A stretch of DNA of 64,000 nt. It comes from Flavobacterium sp. SLB02. GTDB lineage: Bacteria > Bacteroidota > Bacteroidia > Flavobacteriales > Flavobacteriaceae. Of the stretch, positions 17,429-26,675 are shown piece after piece; position 1 is the stretch's first letter, and each line of letters opens with the position of its first letter. Under the pieces are notes generated by a model. That model was not told where the DNA came from, did no database searches, and worked only from the letters and a program-made list of their open reading frames with translations. Both the position numbers and the translations under genes were made by a program. The DNA is taken from the NCBI RefSeq assembly GCF_009664855.1, contig NZ_CP045928.1, forward strand, positions 2,598,049-2,662,048, given 5' to 3'.

Positions 17429-18505
17429 TTAATCGAAAGATTTGTAGATGGTGACAGGTCTTTTTTTACCGCGCAAAATGGTAGTTTCGATTGCTGTAAA
17501 ATTATCCTGATCAAAAGAAGTTAATTGTTCGAAAAAGGACTGCGTGATCAGAAGATTTGTTTTGTAATCATTGCATAAATCACGAACTCGCGCTGCGGTG
17601 CTCAGGACATCTCCGTGATAGGCAATTTCGGTTTTGATTTGTCCAATTTCGGCAACGGTTACAAGACCTTCGTTAATGGAAGCTTTGAACCTTGGAACCA
17701 AACCAAATTTACGCTTATACAATTCTTTTTTTCCTAATAAACGAACGGCAAAAGCTTCGTAAAGCTCGATACATTGCTGTCTTTTAAAACCTTCTTTTAC
17801 TTTCCATGTAAGCACGGCCTCGTCGCCTACATATTGGTAAACTTCAGCATTATACTCTACTAATATTTCTGATAAATCTGTAAAACATTCCTGCAGTAAA
17901 AGACTGTAATTATAATGCCCTGCTTCTTCTGCAACTGTGGCCGAAGAGCACATATCCAAAAACATAAAAACCCGGTATTCTACAACGGGAATCATATAAT
18001 TGCCGCGTAAAAGATTTTTAAAATAATTACTTCCTAACCTACGGCTAAAAGCCTGTAAAAGGGTAATAAAAATATGAACGATTAAACAATAGACTGTAAA
18101 ACAAATCAGCCATTTTGCATTCACCTGAAGGGCAAACCAGTTATTGATCCTGATATAATGTACTTTGTTAAGTTCGAGCACGATTAAAAGTCCCAAAAAA
18201 CAGACTATTAAAAACAAAAGACTTCGAAGCAATGTGGTGAGTAATATCCCGTAATTATGAAAAAACCGGGGATAGACGAATTCCTGTAAAACAAAAAGAA
18301 TGCTTCCCATAAAAACACCTACCGTTAAGGCTCCTGTTATTTCTGAGAGCAAAAAATCCTTTACACCAATTTTGCGGGTAATAAAAAAAGCATCATCGAT
18401 CATGCTGTACGTCATGAAGACATAGAACAAAAAAGCAGCGATCCACAGTGCAATAATCTGCAGGTATTCTTTAAATTTTAAAAAGGTTTTTAGGGAGTAC
18501 TTCAT
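17429..18505 (-). CDS. Membrane-anchored class III nucleotide cyclase
   Basis: The 358-residue protein has four predicted transmembrane helices (about 17-34, 59-75, 87-111, 132-152) and a class III cyclase catalytic domain (about 173-358). Metal-binding aspartates are present as FLDMCSS (D184) and YVGDEAVLTW (D228). In the AYHGDVLSTAARV segment the transition-state Arg is present (R306) but the Asn four positions before it is Ser (S302), so activity or specificity may be altered. It probably senses a membrane or lipid-soluble cue and makes cAMP or another cyclic nucleotide. It sits alone, 160 bp upstream of the efflux operon and on the same strand. Confidence 0.82.
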   Translation of the reverse strand: MKYSLKTFLKFKEYLQIIALWIAAFLFYVFMTYSMIDDAFFITRKIGVKDFLLSEITGALTVGVFMGSILFVLQEFVYPRFFHNYGILLTTLLRSLLFLIVCFLGLLIVLELNKVHYIRINNWFALQVNAKWLICFTVYCLIVHIFITLLQAFSRRLGSNYFKNLLRGNYMIPVVEYRVFMFLDMCSSATVAEEAGHYNYSLLLQECFTDLSEILVEYNAEVYQYVGDEAVLTWKVKEGFKRQQCIELYEAFAVRLLGKKELYKRKFGLVPRFKASINEGLVTVAEIGQIKTEIAYHGDVLSTAARVRDLCNDYKTNLLITQSFFEQLTSFDQDNFTAIETTILRGKKRPVTIYKSFD

Positions 18506-18675
18506 TAAAGATAATTTTGATGCAACTCAAACCAAAAAGATCGTTTTGATTCGAAATAATATACAGCAAAATTAAACCTGTAATGAAGGTAAATGCAGGA
18601 AAGTATTACCCAAACGGTGATTAAATGAACCGAATAGTAAGTTATACCGCCTAAAATGAAGTTTTGAAAATTATT

Positions 18676-19431
18676 CTAACGATCCATCCATTGCTTGAAA
18701 AAAGGTGCTTTTTCCCTGCTGATGATCACTTCACGCTCAGGATCTGCCTTGAGCTGAATTTTGAGTTTGGCATTAAAATAATTAGCAATCGATTTGATGC
18801 TTTCGGCACGAATAAAAAACTGTCGGTTGGCGCGAAAAAAAATGTCGGGATCGAGTTCTTCCTCGAGTTCTTCCATGGTTTGCGGAATGGGTATTGTAGT
18901 GCCGTTTTTAAGGAAAAGATGCGAGGTTTTAAATTCTGAATACACAAAATCGATATCGGCTACATCAATGCTTTTGTAACCATCGCGGTAGGTAACCAAA
19001 AATCGTAATCTAAAAGAAGGTTTGTTTATGAATCCCTTTAAGATTGCCGCAATATCATCGGTATTATTTTTAACTTTCGATACCGATTTAAATTTGGTTA
19101 AAGCCTGTTCAAGTTCCGTTTTTTCGATTGGTTTCATCAAATAATCGATACTATTTACCTTAAATGCGCGAACCGCATATTCATCATAAGCAGTTGTAAA
19201 TATGATGGGGCAATTGATTTTTACTTCTTCGAAAATCGAAAAACTAATACCATCTGCCAAACGAATATCCATGGTAATTAAATCGGGCATATCATTCGTA
19301 TTCAGCCATGTTACCGCACCCCGAACAGTATCTATTATATCCAGGATTTCGCAATCCGGCTCCAGTTCTTCCAATAATCTTTTAAGACGATTGGCATTGA
19401 TACTTTCATCTTCTATAATTAAAATTTTCAT
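18676..19431 (-). CDS. LytTR-family response regulator
   Basis: The 251-residue protein has a CheY-like receiver (IIEDESINANRLKRLL; phosphorylation site D55 in ITMDIRL; TTAYDEYAVRAF; conserved Lys in DYLMKPI) and a C-terminal LytTR DNA-binding domain (from about 147, FLVTYRDGYKSIDVADIDFVYSE, then FFRANRQFFI). It pairs with the kinase gene that ends 4 bp before its start. LytTR targets are usually short direct repeats; I did not find a clear pair near this operon. Confidence 0.93.
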   Translation of the reverse strand: MKILIIEDESINANRLKRLLEELEPDCEILDIIDTVRGAVTWLNTNDMPDLITMDIRLADGISFSIFEEVKINCPIIFTTAYDEYAVRAFKVNSIDYLMKPIEKTELEQALTKFKSVSKVKNNTDDIAAILKGFINKPSFRLRFLVTYRDGYKSIDVADIDFVYSEFKTSHLFLKNGTTIPIPQTMEELEEELDPDIFFRANRQFFIRAESIKSIANYFNAKLKIQLKADPEREVIISREKAPFFKQWMDR

Positions 19432-19435
19432 AGTA

Positions 19436-20530
19436 TTAAATTAAAGGCAAACGCACACAATAGAAACCATTAGATTCTGAAAAAACGGGCATTCGGTCAA
19501 ACAAAATTTTATATCTAAACTCGATATTTTTATTTCCTACTCCGGTCGAAATAAAGTTTTTACCGGATGTTGGCTGCAAATTATTGCGTACCACTAGATC
19601 GCCAACATCTGAATAAATAGCAATAACCAGCGGATTTGCTATTGTTGCACTGTTGTGTTTTACAGCATTTTCAACCAATAATTGCAGCGTTAAAGGCGGT
19701 AAATGAAGGTCGAGACAGGTCATATCTATTTGCAGTTTTAACTCTACTTTTTCTCCAAGACGTTTTTTTAACAGATAAAAATAAGCATTTAAAAATTCGA
19801 TTTCTTCCCTTACCGAAATGGTATCCTTATCGAGATTGGAAATCATATAGCGATATACGCGCGTAATATTCTCCAGAAATGACGCGGCAGATTGCTGGTC
19901 TTCGTGAATTAGCTCTGTAAGTGTACTGAAATTATTAAAGATAAAATGAGGATCGAGCTGTAGTTTTAAAGATTCCAACTCTGATCTGGTAACAGCTTCC
20001 TGCAATTCAGAAGCTTTAATTTTTAGCTCGGCTGCTTCTTCAGAAGTTACGCGCCAGCGGTTCAGCAAAAAGATACTGGTATGAATGAAACTGATAAAAA
20101 GAGACAATATAGCAGCCATTAAATTTGACTGCCATATTTGTACCAATTCGCTTTCTTTTAATGGTGTCCAGGAATAAAAAAACTGCCATAAATGCGAAAA
20201 AGAATAATTTAAAAGAATATTCCCCGCGATAAGACATATAAATTGTGCAAAGGCCCTGAAAATAGGCTTTTGCTCCCAACTGATCCAATAATTTAGACTC
20301 CGGCCTACAAAAAGACTTAACTCTGTAAGTACGGCGCAATATACCAGAATGATAAAGATGTCAACTGTCCAGTCTAAAACCAGTAATGTATTTTGTTCAA
20401 AATCCTGATAGGGATTCAAGAAATAATACGACGATAAATAGAGAAAAAAAACAACCGGTATTACAATAATCCTATAATACTTATAGAAAAAATTCTTCCC
20501 TCTGGTTTTATTTTGCACATTTGAATCCAT
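19436..20530 (-). CDS. LytS/YehU-type sensor histidine kinase
   Basis: The 364-residue protein has four predicted transmembrane helices within about residues 20-155, a short coiled coil, and the His_kinase domain with the phosphoacceptor H195 in QLDPHFIFNNF. The ATP-binding part shows LQLLVENAVKHN (N-box) and a G-box region STGVGNKNIEFRYKILF. There is no extra sensor domain, so the signal is probably membrane-borne. It is directly upstream of its LytTR partner. Confidence 0.92.
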   Translation of the reverse strand: MDSNVQNKTRGKNFFYKYYRIIVIPVVFFLYLSSYYFLNPYQDFEQNTLLVLDWTVDIFIILVYCAVLTELSLFVGRSLNYWISWEQKPIFRAFAQFICLIAGNILLNYSFSHLWQFFYSWTPLKESELVQIWQSNLMAAILSLFISFIHTSIFLLNRWRVTSEEAAELKIKASELQEAVTRSELESLKLQLDPHFIFNNFSTLTELIHEDQQSAASFLENITRVYRYMISNLDKDTISVREEIEFLNAYFYLLKKRLGEKVELKLQIDMTCLDLHLPPLTLQLLVENAVKHNSATIANPLVIAIYSDVGDLVVRNNLQPTSGKNFISTGVGNKNIEFRYKILFDRMPVFSESNGFYCVRLPLI

Positions 20531-20580
20531 AAGCTACTATATTGACACTATATGCATTATAAAAAAAACATTTGAGTATC

Positions 20581-21630
20581 TTATTGATACATCAAATCGT
20601 GTTTTAATATTGTTCCGTTTGCTGAAGATTCAACCGCTTTTAGCGCTCTCATTACTCCCCATTTTATACAAGTCGCTCCCCATGAAAAACCGGCTCCAAA
20701 AGTCGTTATCAGGATGTTTTGACCTGTTTTAAAATCATCTTTAAAATCCCAAAGACATAACGGAATAGTTGCCGAGGTTGTATTACCGTATTTATCGATA
20801 TTTACTTTTACTTTCTCGATCCCAATATTCAAATGTTCGCTTACTGATTTTATGATTCTAAGATTCGCCTGATGAGGCACAACCCAGTCAATATCTTCTA
20901 CGGTTAAGTCATTGCTTGCAAGTGCATCCTGAGAAACGCTTGACATAGACTCAACTGCTTTTTTGAATACAAAAGAACCTTCTTGTTTGATAAAATGTTC
21001 TCTGTGTATAATGCTTTGCATCGTTGCCGGCGTTTTTGAGCCTCCTGCAGGTACTAAAAGCGCAGATGTACCACTTCCGTCTGTACGCAGGATACTTTTC
21101 ATCATTCCGTACTCTAAATCTGTTTTTTCTAAAAGAACCGCTCCTGCCCCGTCTCCAAAAAGGATACAAGTATTCCGATCTTCATAATCTACAATAGAAC
21201 TCATGGTATCCGCTCCTACTACAACCACTTTTTTATAACGTCCGCTTTCGATCATGGTAGTCGCCATTTCTAACGCGTATAAAAAACCGCTGCAGGCACC
21301 GTTTAAATCGAACCCAAATGCATTTGTAAATCCGCTTAGTTCACATACTTTACTTGCCGTAGGAGTCAAAAGATGATCCGGCGTTGCAGTTGCCAATACT
21401 AAACCATCAATTTCCAAACGATCTATTTCATAAGTTTCTAATAAATTCTCGATTGCGGCACTAGCAAGATCTGATGTTGCCAGATTTTCATCTGTAGCCA
21501 GTCTTCGCTCTTTTATCCCTGTTCTTTTTACTATCCAGTCTTCAGTTGTGTCAACCATTCTTGAAATCATCTCATTACTTAATATGGAGTTTGGTACAAA
21601 TCCTCCTATAGCTGTAATTGTTGCCTTCAT
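20581..21630 (-). CDS. fabH: Beta-ketoacyl-ACP synthase III
   Basis: The 349-residue thiolase-fold enzyme has the KAS III triad C113 (LNGACSGFLYAL), H253 (VVPHQANLRI) and N283 (KYGNTTSATIP), plus the FGDGAGAVLLE segment. FabH condenses an acyl-CoA primer with malonyl-ACP to start fatty acid synthesis; branched primers are common in this phylum. It carries a C-terminal tail of about 15 residues beyond the usual end (ALKAVESSANGTILKHDLMYQ region). The gene is 50 bp upstream of the LytS-type kinase and may share its transcript. Neighbouring fab/plsX genes are absent, so this may be a secondary copy. Confidence 0.93.
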   Translation of the reverse strand: MKATITAIGGFVPNSILSNEMISRMVDTTEDWIVKRTGIKERRLATDENLATSDLASAAIENLLETYEIDRLEIDGLVLATATPDHLLTPTASKVCELSGFTNAFGFDLNGACSGFLYALEMATTMIESGRYKKVVVVGADTMSSIVDYEDRNTCILFGDGAGAVLLEKTDLEYGMMKSILRTDGSGTSALLVPAGGSKTPATMQSIIHREHFIKQEGSFVFKKAVESMSSVSQDALASNDLTVEDIDWVVPHQANLRIIKSVSEHLNIGIEKVKVNIDKYGNTTSATIPLCLWDFKDDFKTGQNILITTFGAGFSWGATCIKWGVMRALKAVESSANGTILKHDLMYQ

Positions 21631-21706
21631 TTTTATTTGTTTTTGTTATTTTGAATCTTTTTTTTTGCTGTTTTTTTTGGGAGAAAAAGCAGACTGCAAA
21701 ATAACG

Positions 21707-22558
21707 TCAGAAATTTGGAAAAGACAATAGCGGTATGTCTAAACCTGCGGCCATAATTCTAGTTTTGCTTTTATGTACTAAAGAATCCCAAAAACCATAC
21801 TTTTGTGGCACCATTACTAATATATCAGCATCATATATGTTAATTTCCTTCTTAATCTCATTTATTACTGCATTTGATTTAACAGTTTTATAGAGGTATT
21901 TGACCTGTTGAAACTCTTCTTCGAGTGTAGAACTCAATAATAATCGGTCTTGTTCCTGCTTAAGATCGTCTAATTTTGCATCTACACTAAAAAATTCTAC
22001 CTCTGCGCCCAGATTTCCAACAATGCTTCTTAACCAGCTGAATCTTTTGATAGACAAAAAGCTTAAAGTGTCGCAGGCATACAATATTTTTTTAATATTT
22101 TGAAAGCGGGCATTTAAAGGAACAGCTAACACAGGCGTATTTAAATTCTTGATTACTGATGTTGTCGAATTCCCCATAAGTTCCTGTTCGAAAGAGCGTT
22201 CCGCCATTCCCATAACTACAAGTTCTGCTTTATTAAGCTCTATTAAAGATGAAAGTTCTTCTTCTAAAAACGAATAACTGCAAAAGCAGCTTACTTCGAT
22301 ATTAAAGAGACTGGCAATGTCTTTACCTAAAGTTTCCAGCCTTTCAGAAGCTTTATCTAACTGTTTTTGCATGGCTTCGGCACTAATGTGAGAATTGGCA
22401 CTGTGAATACCTAACTGAAAGGAGTTGAAGAGAATAAGTCTGGCATTGGCACTTTTTGCAAGTCCGGCAGCATAAGTAACTGCATTATTGGCTATAGCCG
22501 AAAAATTTGTTGCTGCTATAATAGTTGGAGATACATTCATAAGATATTTATTAAGCAA
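21707..22558 (-). CDS. Tandem universal stress protein (UspA family)
   Basis: The 283 residues form two UspA-like alpha/beta domains: residues about 9-145 (IIAATNFSAIANNAVTYAAGLAKSANARLILF and a GNSTTSVIKNLNTPVLAVP nucleotide-binding end) and about 152-283 (KKILYACDTL). The G-x2-G-x9-G(S/T) ATP motif is only partly kept in the first domain and lost in the second. It probably binds nucleotide and contributes to stress survival; its partner is unknown. The next gene downstream on the same strand is fabH, 76 bp away. Confidence 0.88.
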   Translation of the reverse strand: MLNKYLMNVSPTIIAATNFSAIANNAVTYAAGLAKSANARLILFNSFQLGIHSANSHISAEAMQKQLDKASERLETLGKDIASLFNIEVSCFCSYSFLEEELSSLIELNKAELVVMGMAERSFEQELMGNSTTSVIKNLNTPVLAVPLNARFQNIKKILYACDTLSFLSIKRFSWLRSIVGNLGAEVEFFSVDAKLDDLKQEQDRLLLSSTLEEEFQQVKYLYKTVKSNAVINEIKKEINIYDADILVMVPQKYGFWDSLVHKSKTRIMAAGLDIPLLSFPNF

Positions 22559-22988
22559 TTATTCCGGTAAAAGTGCTCAAATAATCTTTTCGGGGTTTTA
22601 AAAATAATACTGTAGAAGCATTATTTACTTCCCAAACGTATTATTGAGCTACCGAACTTTAAATTTACGACTAATTAGGATATATTTTTTTACTTCAGAA
22701 GTTAAAACTTTATAACTGGTTTCGTTTCTCAAAAACCATTCAACCGAAAATTTAATTTCCTTCTCTTTACTCCAAACGCTCTGTTTTTCTAAAGCATTAA
22801 CCAATAGCAAATGCGAAAAACATAATTTTTATTTAACCAAAATAACAGCACTTACAATACACAAACTTCAAATTAGACAATACAAAACAATTAAATCGGT
22901 TATTTTTTAACATTATATCAATATTTTTACTATCATTGTAGCACAGTATAGTATAGCACTGCATTTTAACAAATTTTAATATATTATT
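22559..22988. other. Divergent intergenic region, promoters not resolved
   Basis: This 430-bp AT-rich stretch separates the minus-strand stress protein gene from the plus-strand glycosidase gene. It must hold two promoters, but I find no exact TAnnTTTG box. A TATAGTATAG direct-repeat-like segment at about 22945-22965 (AGCACAGTATAGTATAGCACTGC) is the only notable sequence. Confidence 0.4.
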
Positions 22989-25670
22989 ATGCAAGAAAAA
23001 ATTACAAAACAAAAATCGTCAGTCAAAAAGGTCCTTACCATGCTGTTATTTCTTACAGCAATCGTAAGTTCAGCTCAAACGTATGAATTCGAAAATGGCA
23101 CGCGCACCAATAATGCCGACATACAAAATTGTGATTCCTGTTCAGGAAAAATAGTTGGTAATTTAGGTGGTAACAGCAGTGTTTCTGTCAATGTGAATGT
23201 AGCCGCGACAGGCTGGTACAAGCTGCAATTGTTTTACTGCACAGGTGATCCTAGAACGATTAGGTTAACGGCAGGTGCTGCGACCACTATTGCAATTCCG
23301 TGTGAGCCAAGTGGTGGATGGAGCACAGCAGCTTCAAAAAACGTAAGTGTATACCTTAACAGCGGTACCACTACTCTGCTTTGGGATAACACCAGTTCAT
23401 GGGCACCTAATTTAGACAAGTTTGTGTTAACGCCAATTGGTTCTTCTTCTACACAAACAATTTCCTTTGGTACAAACAATAGCATCGTTTATAATTTAGG
23501 CACGAAAACCTATAATGTAAAATTTAATGGCGCGACCGTAATTACCAATGCATCGGCTTATGCTTTTAGCGATCAGCAGTATCTGAGTGGTAATTATGCT
23601 ACGGCAATTTATACTTCAGAAGCATTTACAGATAATATTGGCAGCGGAACCAAACATATTTTTACTTTAAGCGGTAATTATACTTTGGGAATGCAGCAGG
23701 TTTTTTATGCTTACAGCAATAAAAATTATGTTGCCGTACAAGTTGTCCTTACCGGAAACGGTTCTAACTCTTATAAAATGTCGCCATTAACCAGTTATCA
23801 GGTAACGCCTAATTTTGGCAGCGGCGACACCAGGGCTTTATTTGTGCCTTACGATAATGATGCATGGATTCGGTACAATGCCTACGCACTTAACTCTGCC
23901 GATTTTACTGCTTCTGAGGTGACCAATATTTATAACAATACAAATCGTAAAGGTTTGGTTATTGGATCTGTTGAGCATACCAAATGGAAAACCGGTATTG
24001 CCGTAAGTGGCGGTGGTGCATCATCTGCCTATGTTTCGGTGATTGCAGGATGGACAAAAAACGATATTACAAGAGATCAACGTGGACACGGTTGGGTAAA
24101 TGTGGGCCAAACAAGTTGTGCTTCACCAAAAGTATTATTGAATGCTACTGATGACTGGCGTACGGGGCTGGAGGAATTTGCACAAGCAAATGCAGCATTG
24201 CAGTCTAAATATATTTTTGACTGGACGGCTCCAAAACCTATTGGCTGGAACAGCTGGGGCGCTATACAATCGAATATTAATCTTACGAAGGCAAAAGCTG
24301 TGGTAGACTTTTTTCATGATGATTGTCCAGCTTTCAAAACCGAAGACAATACCCTATTTATCGATCTTGATTCGTATTGGGATAATATGTCGGATGATGA
24401 ACTCGCACAGTTTGTTACTTATGCCAAAAATAAAGGATTTAAAGCCGGTATTTACTGGGCTCCGTTCGTAGACTGGGGCAAGTACAATCGTCCTGTAGAA
24501 GGAAGTTCGTACACCTACAACCAATGTTGGACAATAGTGAACGGAAGTCCGCTTGAGTTAGATGGCGCTTATGCCATGGATCCTACAAGTCCGGGAACCA
24601 AAGCGAGAATTCGATATTTCATGAACCGCTTTAAAGCAGCAGGATTTGAAATGATCAAAATCGACTTTTTGACTCACGCCAGTATCGAAGCAGATGGTTT
24701 TGCCAACAATCAGCTGCATACAGGTATGGAAGCATACCAGGAAGGAATGAAATTTTTAGTAGATGAAATTGACGGAAAAATGCTTGTTCAGGCGGCAATA
24801 TCGCCAAATTTGGCAACGGGTCCGTTTGTGCATGTTCGCCGTATTGCCTGCGATGCGTATACGAGTATCGGCGATACTGATTATACTTTAAATAGTACGA
24901 CTTATGGCTGGTGGCAAAATAAGATCTACGATTTTTTAGATGCTGATCATGTGGTTTTTGGTAATGCTTCGATTGGCGAAAATCGTGCTAGACTTTTAAG
25001 CAGTGTTGTTACAGGGACTATTACAAGCGGTGATGACTTTTCTGCTACAGGTCCGTGGAAAGCCAGATCGCAGCTTCTTTTACAAAATAATGATGTACTG
25101 AATGTTGCCCGTGCTGATATGCACTTTCTTCCGGCTGACGGAAATACGGGTTATAATGCCGCTAATATTTTCTCGGCAACCCACAATAATGTGACTTATG
25201 TGGCTGTATTTAATTACAGTAATATGGCAACTACCAACAATGTTAATTTAAGTCGTCTGGGATTGGGTTCCGGAAATTATACCGTAAAAGAATTACACTC
25301 GGGCACAATAAGTTCAACACAAGGTACATTAAGCGTTCAGCTTCCTCAGGCCGATGCTGCTTTGTATGCGATTTATCAGGGACCGGTTTTAAGTACGCCC
25401 AATTACAACTGGGGAAATGCTTCGACGAACTATGTTTTTCCTAATCCGGCAACGAATACTTTCCAAATAAAATTTGATCATACAATTAATGGTCCTGTTG
25501 CCATTTCTATGTACGACTTAGTGGGGAAAGAAATCTGGAAAACGACTACTGTTGCTGAAGATATGATCAGTTCTGAAATACCTGTAAATCATCTTGCTAA
25601 AGGCGTTTATATAATAAAAGTTTCAACCGCAGCAAACAAAGTCCAAAACTTTAAATTTATCAAAAAATAA
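22989..25670 (+). CDS. T9SS-secreted alpha-galactosidase-like glycoside hydrolase (clan GH-D type)
   Basis: The 893-residue protein has a signal peptide (cleavage near SAQ, residue 30), an N-terminal CBM6/35-like beta-sandwich (about 31-150, starting YEFENG and with CSGKIVGNLGGNSSVSVNV), a second beta-rich domain (about 155-405), and a (beta/alpha)8 catalytic region (about 412-700) opening PIGWNSWGAI, with FIDLDSYW, KAGIYWAPF and MIKIDFLTH. D559 in KIDF is the likely nucleophile and D622 or D629 the acid/base. A C-terminal beta-domain is followed by a T9SS type A sorting domain (about 815-893, VFPNPATN ... GVYIIKVS). It should be exported by T9SS and act on alpha-galactosides or related glycans. 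No SusCD pair is adjacent. Confidence 0.85.
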   Translation: MQEKITKQKSSVKKVLTMLLFLTAIVSSAQTYEFENGTRTNNADIQNCDSCSGKIVGNLGGNSSVSVNVNVAATGWYKLQLFYCTGDPRTIRLTAGAATTIAIPCEPSGGWSTAASKNVSVYLNSGTTTLLWDNTSSWAPNLDKFVLTPIGSSSTQTISFGTNNSIVYNLGTKTYNVKFNGATVITNASAYAFSDQQYLSGNYATAIYTSEAFTDNIGSGTKHIFTLSGNYTLGMQQVFYAYSNKNYVAVQVVLTGNGSNSYKMSPLTSYQVTPNFGSGDTRALFVPYDNDAWIRYNAYALNSADFTASEVTNIYNNTNRKGLVIGSVEHTKWKTGIAVSGGGASSAYVSVIAGWTKNDITRDQRGHGWVNVGQTSCASPKVLLNATDDWRTGLEEFAQANAALQSKYIFDWTAPKPIGWNSWGAIQSNINLTKAKAVVDFFHDDCPAFKTEDNTLFIDLDSYWDNMSDDELAQFVTYAKNKGFKAGIYWAPFVDWGKYNRPVEGSSYTYNQCWTIVNGSPLELDGAYAMDPTSPGTKARIRYFMNRFKAAGFEMIKIDFLTHASIEADGFANNQLHTGMEAYQEGMKFLVDEIDGKMLVQAAISPNLATGPFVHVRRIACDAYTSIGDTDYTLNSTTYGWWQNKIYDFLDADHVVFGNASIGENRARLLSSVVTGTITSGDDFSATGPWKARSQLLLQNNDVLNVARADMHFLPADGNTGYNAANIFSATHNNVTYVAVFNYSNMATTNNVNLSRLGLGSGNYTVKELHSGTISSTQGTLSVQLPQADAALYAIYQGPVLSTPNYNWGNASTNYVFPNPATNTFQIKFDHTINGPVAISMYDLVGKEIWKTTTVAEDMISSEIPVNHLAKGVYIIKVSTAANKVQNFKFIKK

Positions 25671-25683
25671 GTTTTATTTAGTT

Positions 25684-25774
25684 TAAACACGAATTTCACT
25701 AATTGACACTAATTTTAATGCTTGTGAAATTATTACACAAAGCAATCTGTGTTAATTCGTGAAATTCGTGTTTA
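25684..25774. repeat. Long inverted repeat of the CACGAATT family, copy 2
   Basis: Perfect 16-bp arms (TAAACACGAATTTCAC at 25684-25699 and its complement at 25759-25774) enclose about 59 bp containing more family words (AATTGACACTAATT, TGTGAAATT). It lies 13 bp after the glycosidase stop, between convergent genes, where it could act as a bidirectional transcription stop or RNA-stabilising hairpin. Confidence 0.7.
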
Positions 25775-25798
25775 CTTTTTGTACTTATGTCTCAGCTT

Positions 25799-25852
25799 AG
25801 TTTGTGAAATTATCCCCAAACCAATTAGTGTTAATTCGTGAAATTAACTGTT
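25799..25852. repeat. CACGAATT-family repeat, copy 3
   Basis: TAGTTTGTGAAATTAT, CAATTAGTGTTAATTCGTGAAATTAA: the same words as copies 1 and 2 in the plus orientation, lying directly against the stop codon of the VOC gene. Confidence 0.5.
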
Positions 25853-26296
25853 TTAAAATACCACAGATTCAAGAAATTCAATTACTTCACCATTCGGACT
25901 ATACACCAGACTATTATTTACAGTTACGGCTTTTCTATGATTTTTAAGTTCTAAAGTTTCTTTTGCTGATAATGGTTTTGCGCCATTTTTGATTGCTTCA
26001 TCATACGCTTTTTTGGCATCCAAAACAGTAAAACAAATATGTAAAAGTGAATTTTCGACATACGGATCTCCTTGCTTTCTTTTACGTCCCTGAGTAGGAA
26101 AATCGGCGTTATTGTCACATATTTCTATATAAGAATCGAATGCTTTGTTTTTGAGCATTACGCACTTTTCCAGATTAAATTCGGGTAGACTCCAATTGTG
26201 AACTTCCTCAAAATTTAGGGTTTTATAAAATTGCACGGTTCTTTCAAAATCCTGTGCTTTAATCGCAAAATGATGAAATCCTATTATATTATTCAT
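25853..26296 (-). CDS. VOC-family (glyoxalase/bleomycin-resistance fold) protein
   Basis: The 147-residue protein begins GFHHFAIKAQDFERTVQFYKTLNF, the usual first beta-alpha-beta-beta-beta unit with a metal-ligand His, and has LLHICFTVLDAKKAYDEAIKNGA and VIEFLES (Glu ligand) in the second unit. The metal positions look complete, so an isomerase, dioxygenase or binding role is possible; the substrate is unknown. It converges on the glycosidase gene. Confidence 0.85.
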   Translation of the reverse strand: MNNIIGFHHFAIKAQDFERTVQFYKTLNFEEVHNWSLPEFNLEKCVMLKNKAFDSYIEICDNNADFPTQGRKRKQGDPYVENSLLHICFTVLDAKKAYDEAIKNGAKPLSAKETLELKNHRKAVTVNNSLVYSPNGEVIEFLESVVF

Positions 26297-26405
26297 TGTG
26301 ATTGTTTTTTGATGTAAATACCTGATTTAAAAATTGTTTTTGGTTTAATTGCCTATAATTTTATCCCAACGCATTTTAAGATACATTGCTATGATATGAT
26401 ATGTC

Positions 26406-26660
26406 GCTCCGCTGGAGCTATCGCGCCGTTTGTCATCTCGACCTAAGGAGAGCTCACACTAGAAATAACGTATAGAACGTCGCCAATCTTTGTCGAGTTC
26501 CTTGTGTGATCCTTCGTTCCTCAGGATGACAAACTGGAGGAAAATATTGTTATGAAAATGATTGTCCTAGCCCCGATAGAAGTGGAAATCCTTTTGTGCC
26601 GGTGTTCGGCACAAAAGATTGTAACGTATAGCGAGATTAGCTCCTAAAAAAAGATTTCCT
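26406..26660. repeat. Hairpin-rich intergenic repeat cluster
   Basis: The 379-bp gap between two minus-strand genes contains at least three inverted repeats: GCTCC-gct-GGAGC (26406-26418), an imperfect long repeat whose outer arms are GTTTGTCATC (26428-26437) and GATGACAAAC (26525-26534), and CTTTTGTGCC/GGCACAAAAG (26591-26617). The GTCATC..GATGAC element recurs at 51798-51826 and in part at about 45950 and 48640. No small gene is evident. Confidence 0.6.
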
Positions 26661-26675
26661 TTTATCATAGAAAAT

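Noticed and set aside
25684..25852. CRISPR array
   Set aside because: Repeated words vary in length and orientation, there are no regular spacers, and no cas gene is nearby.
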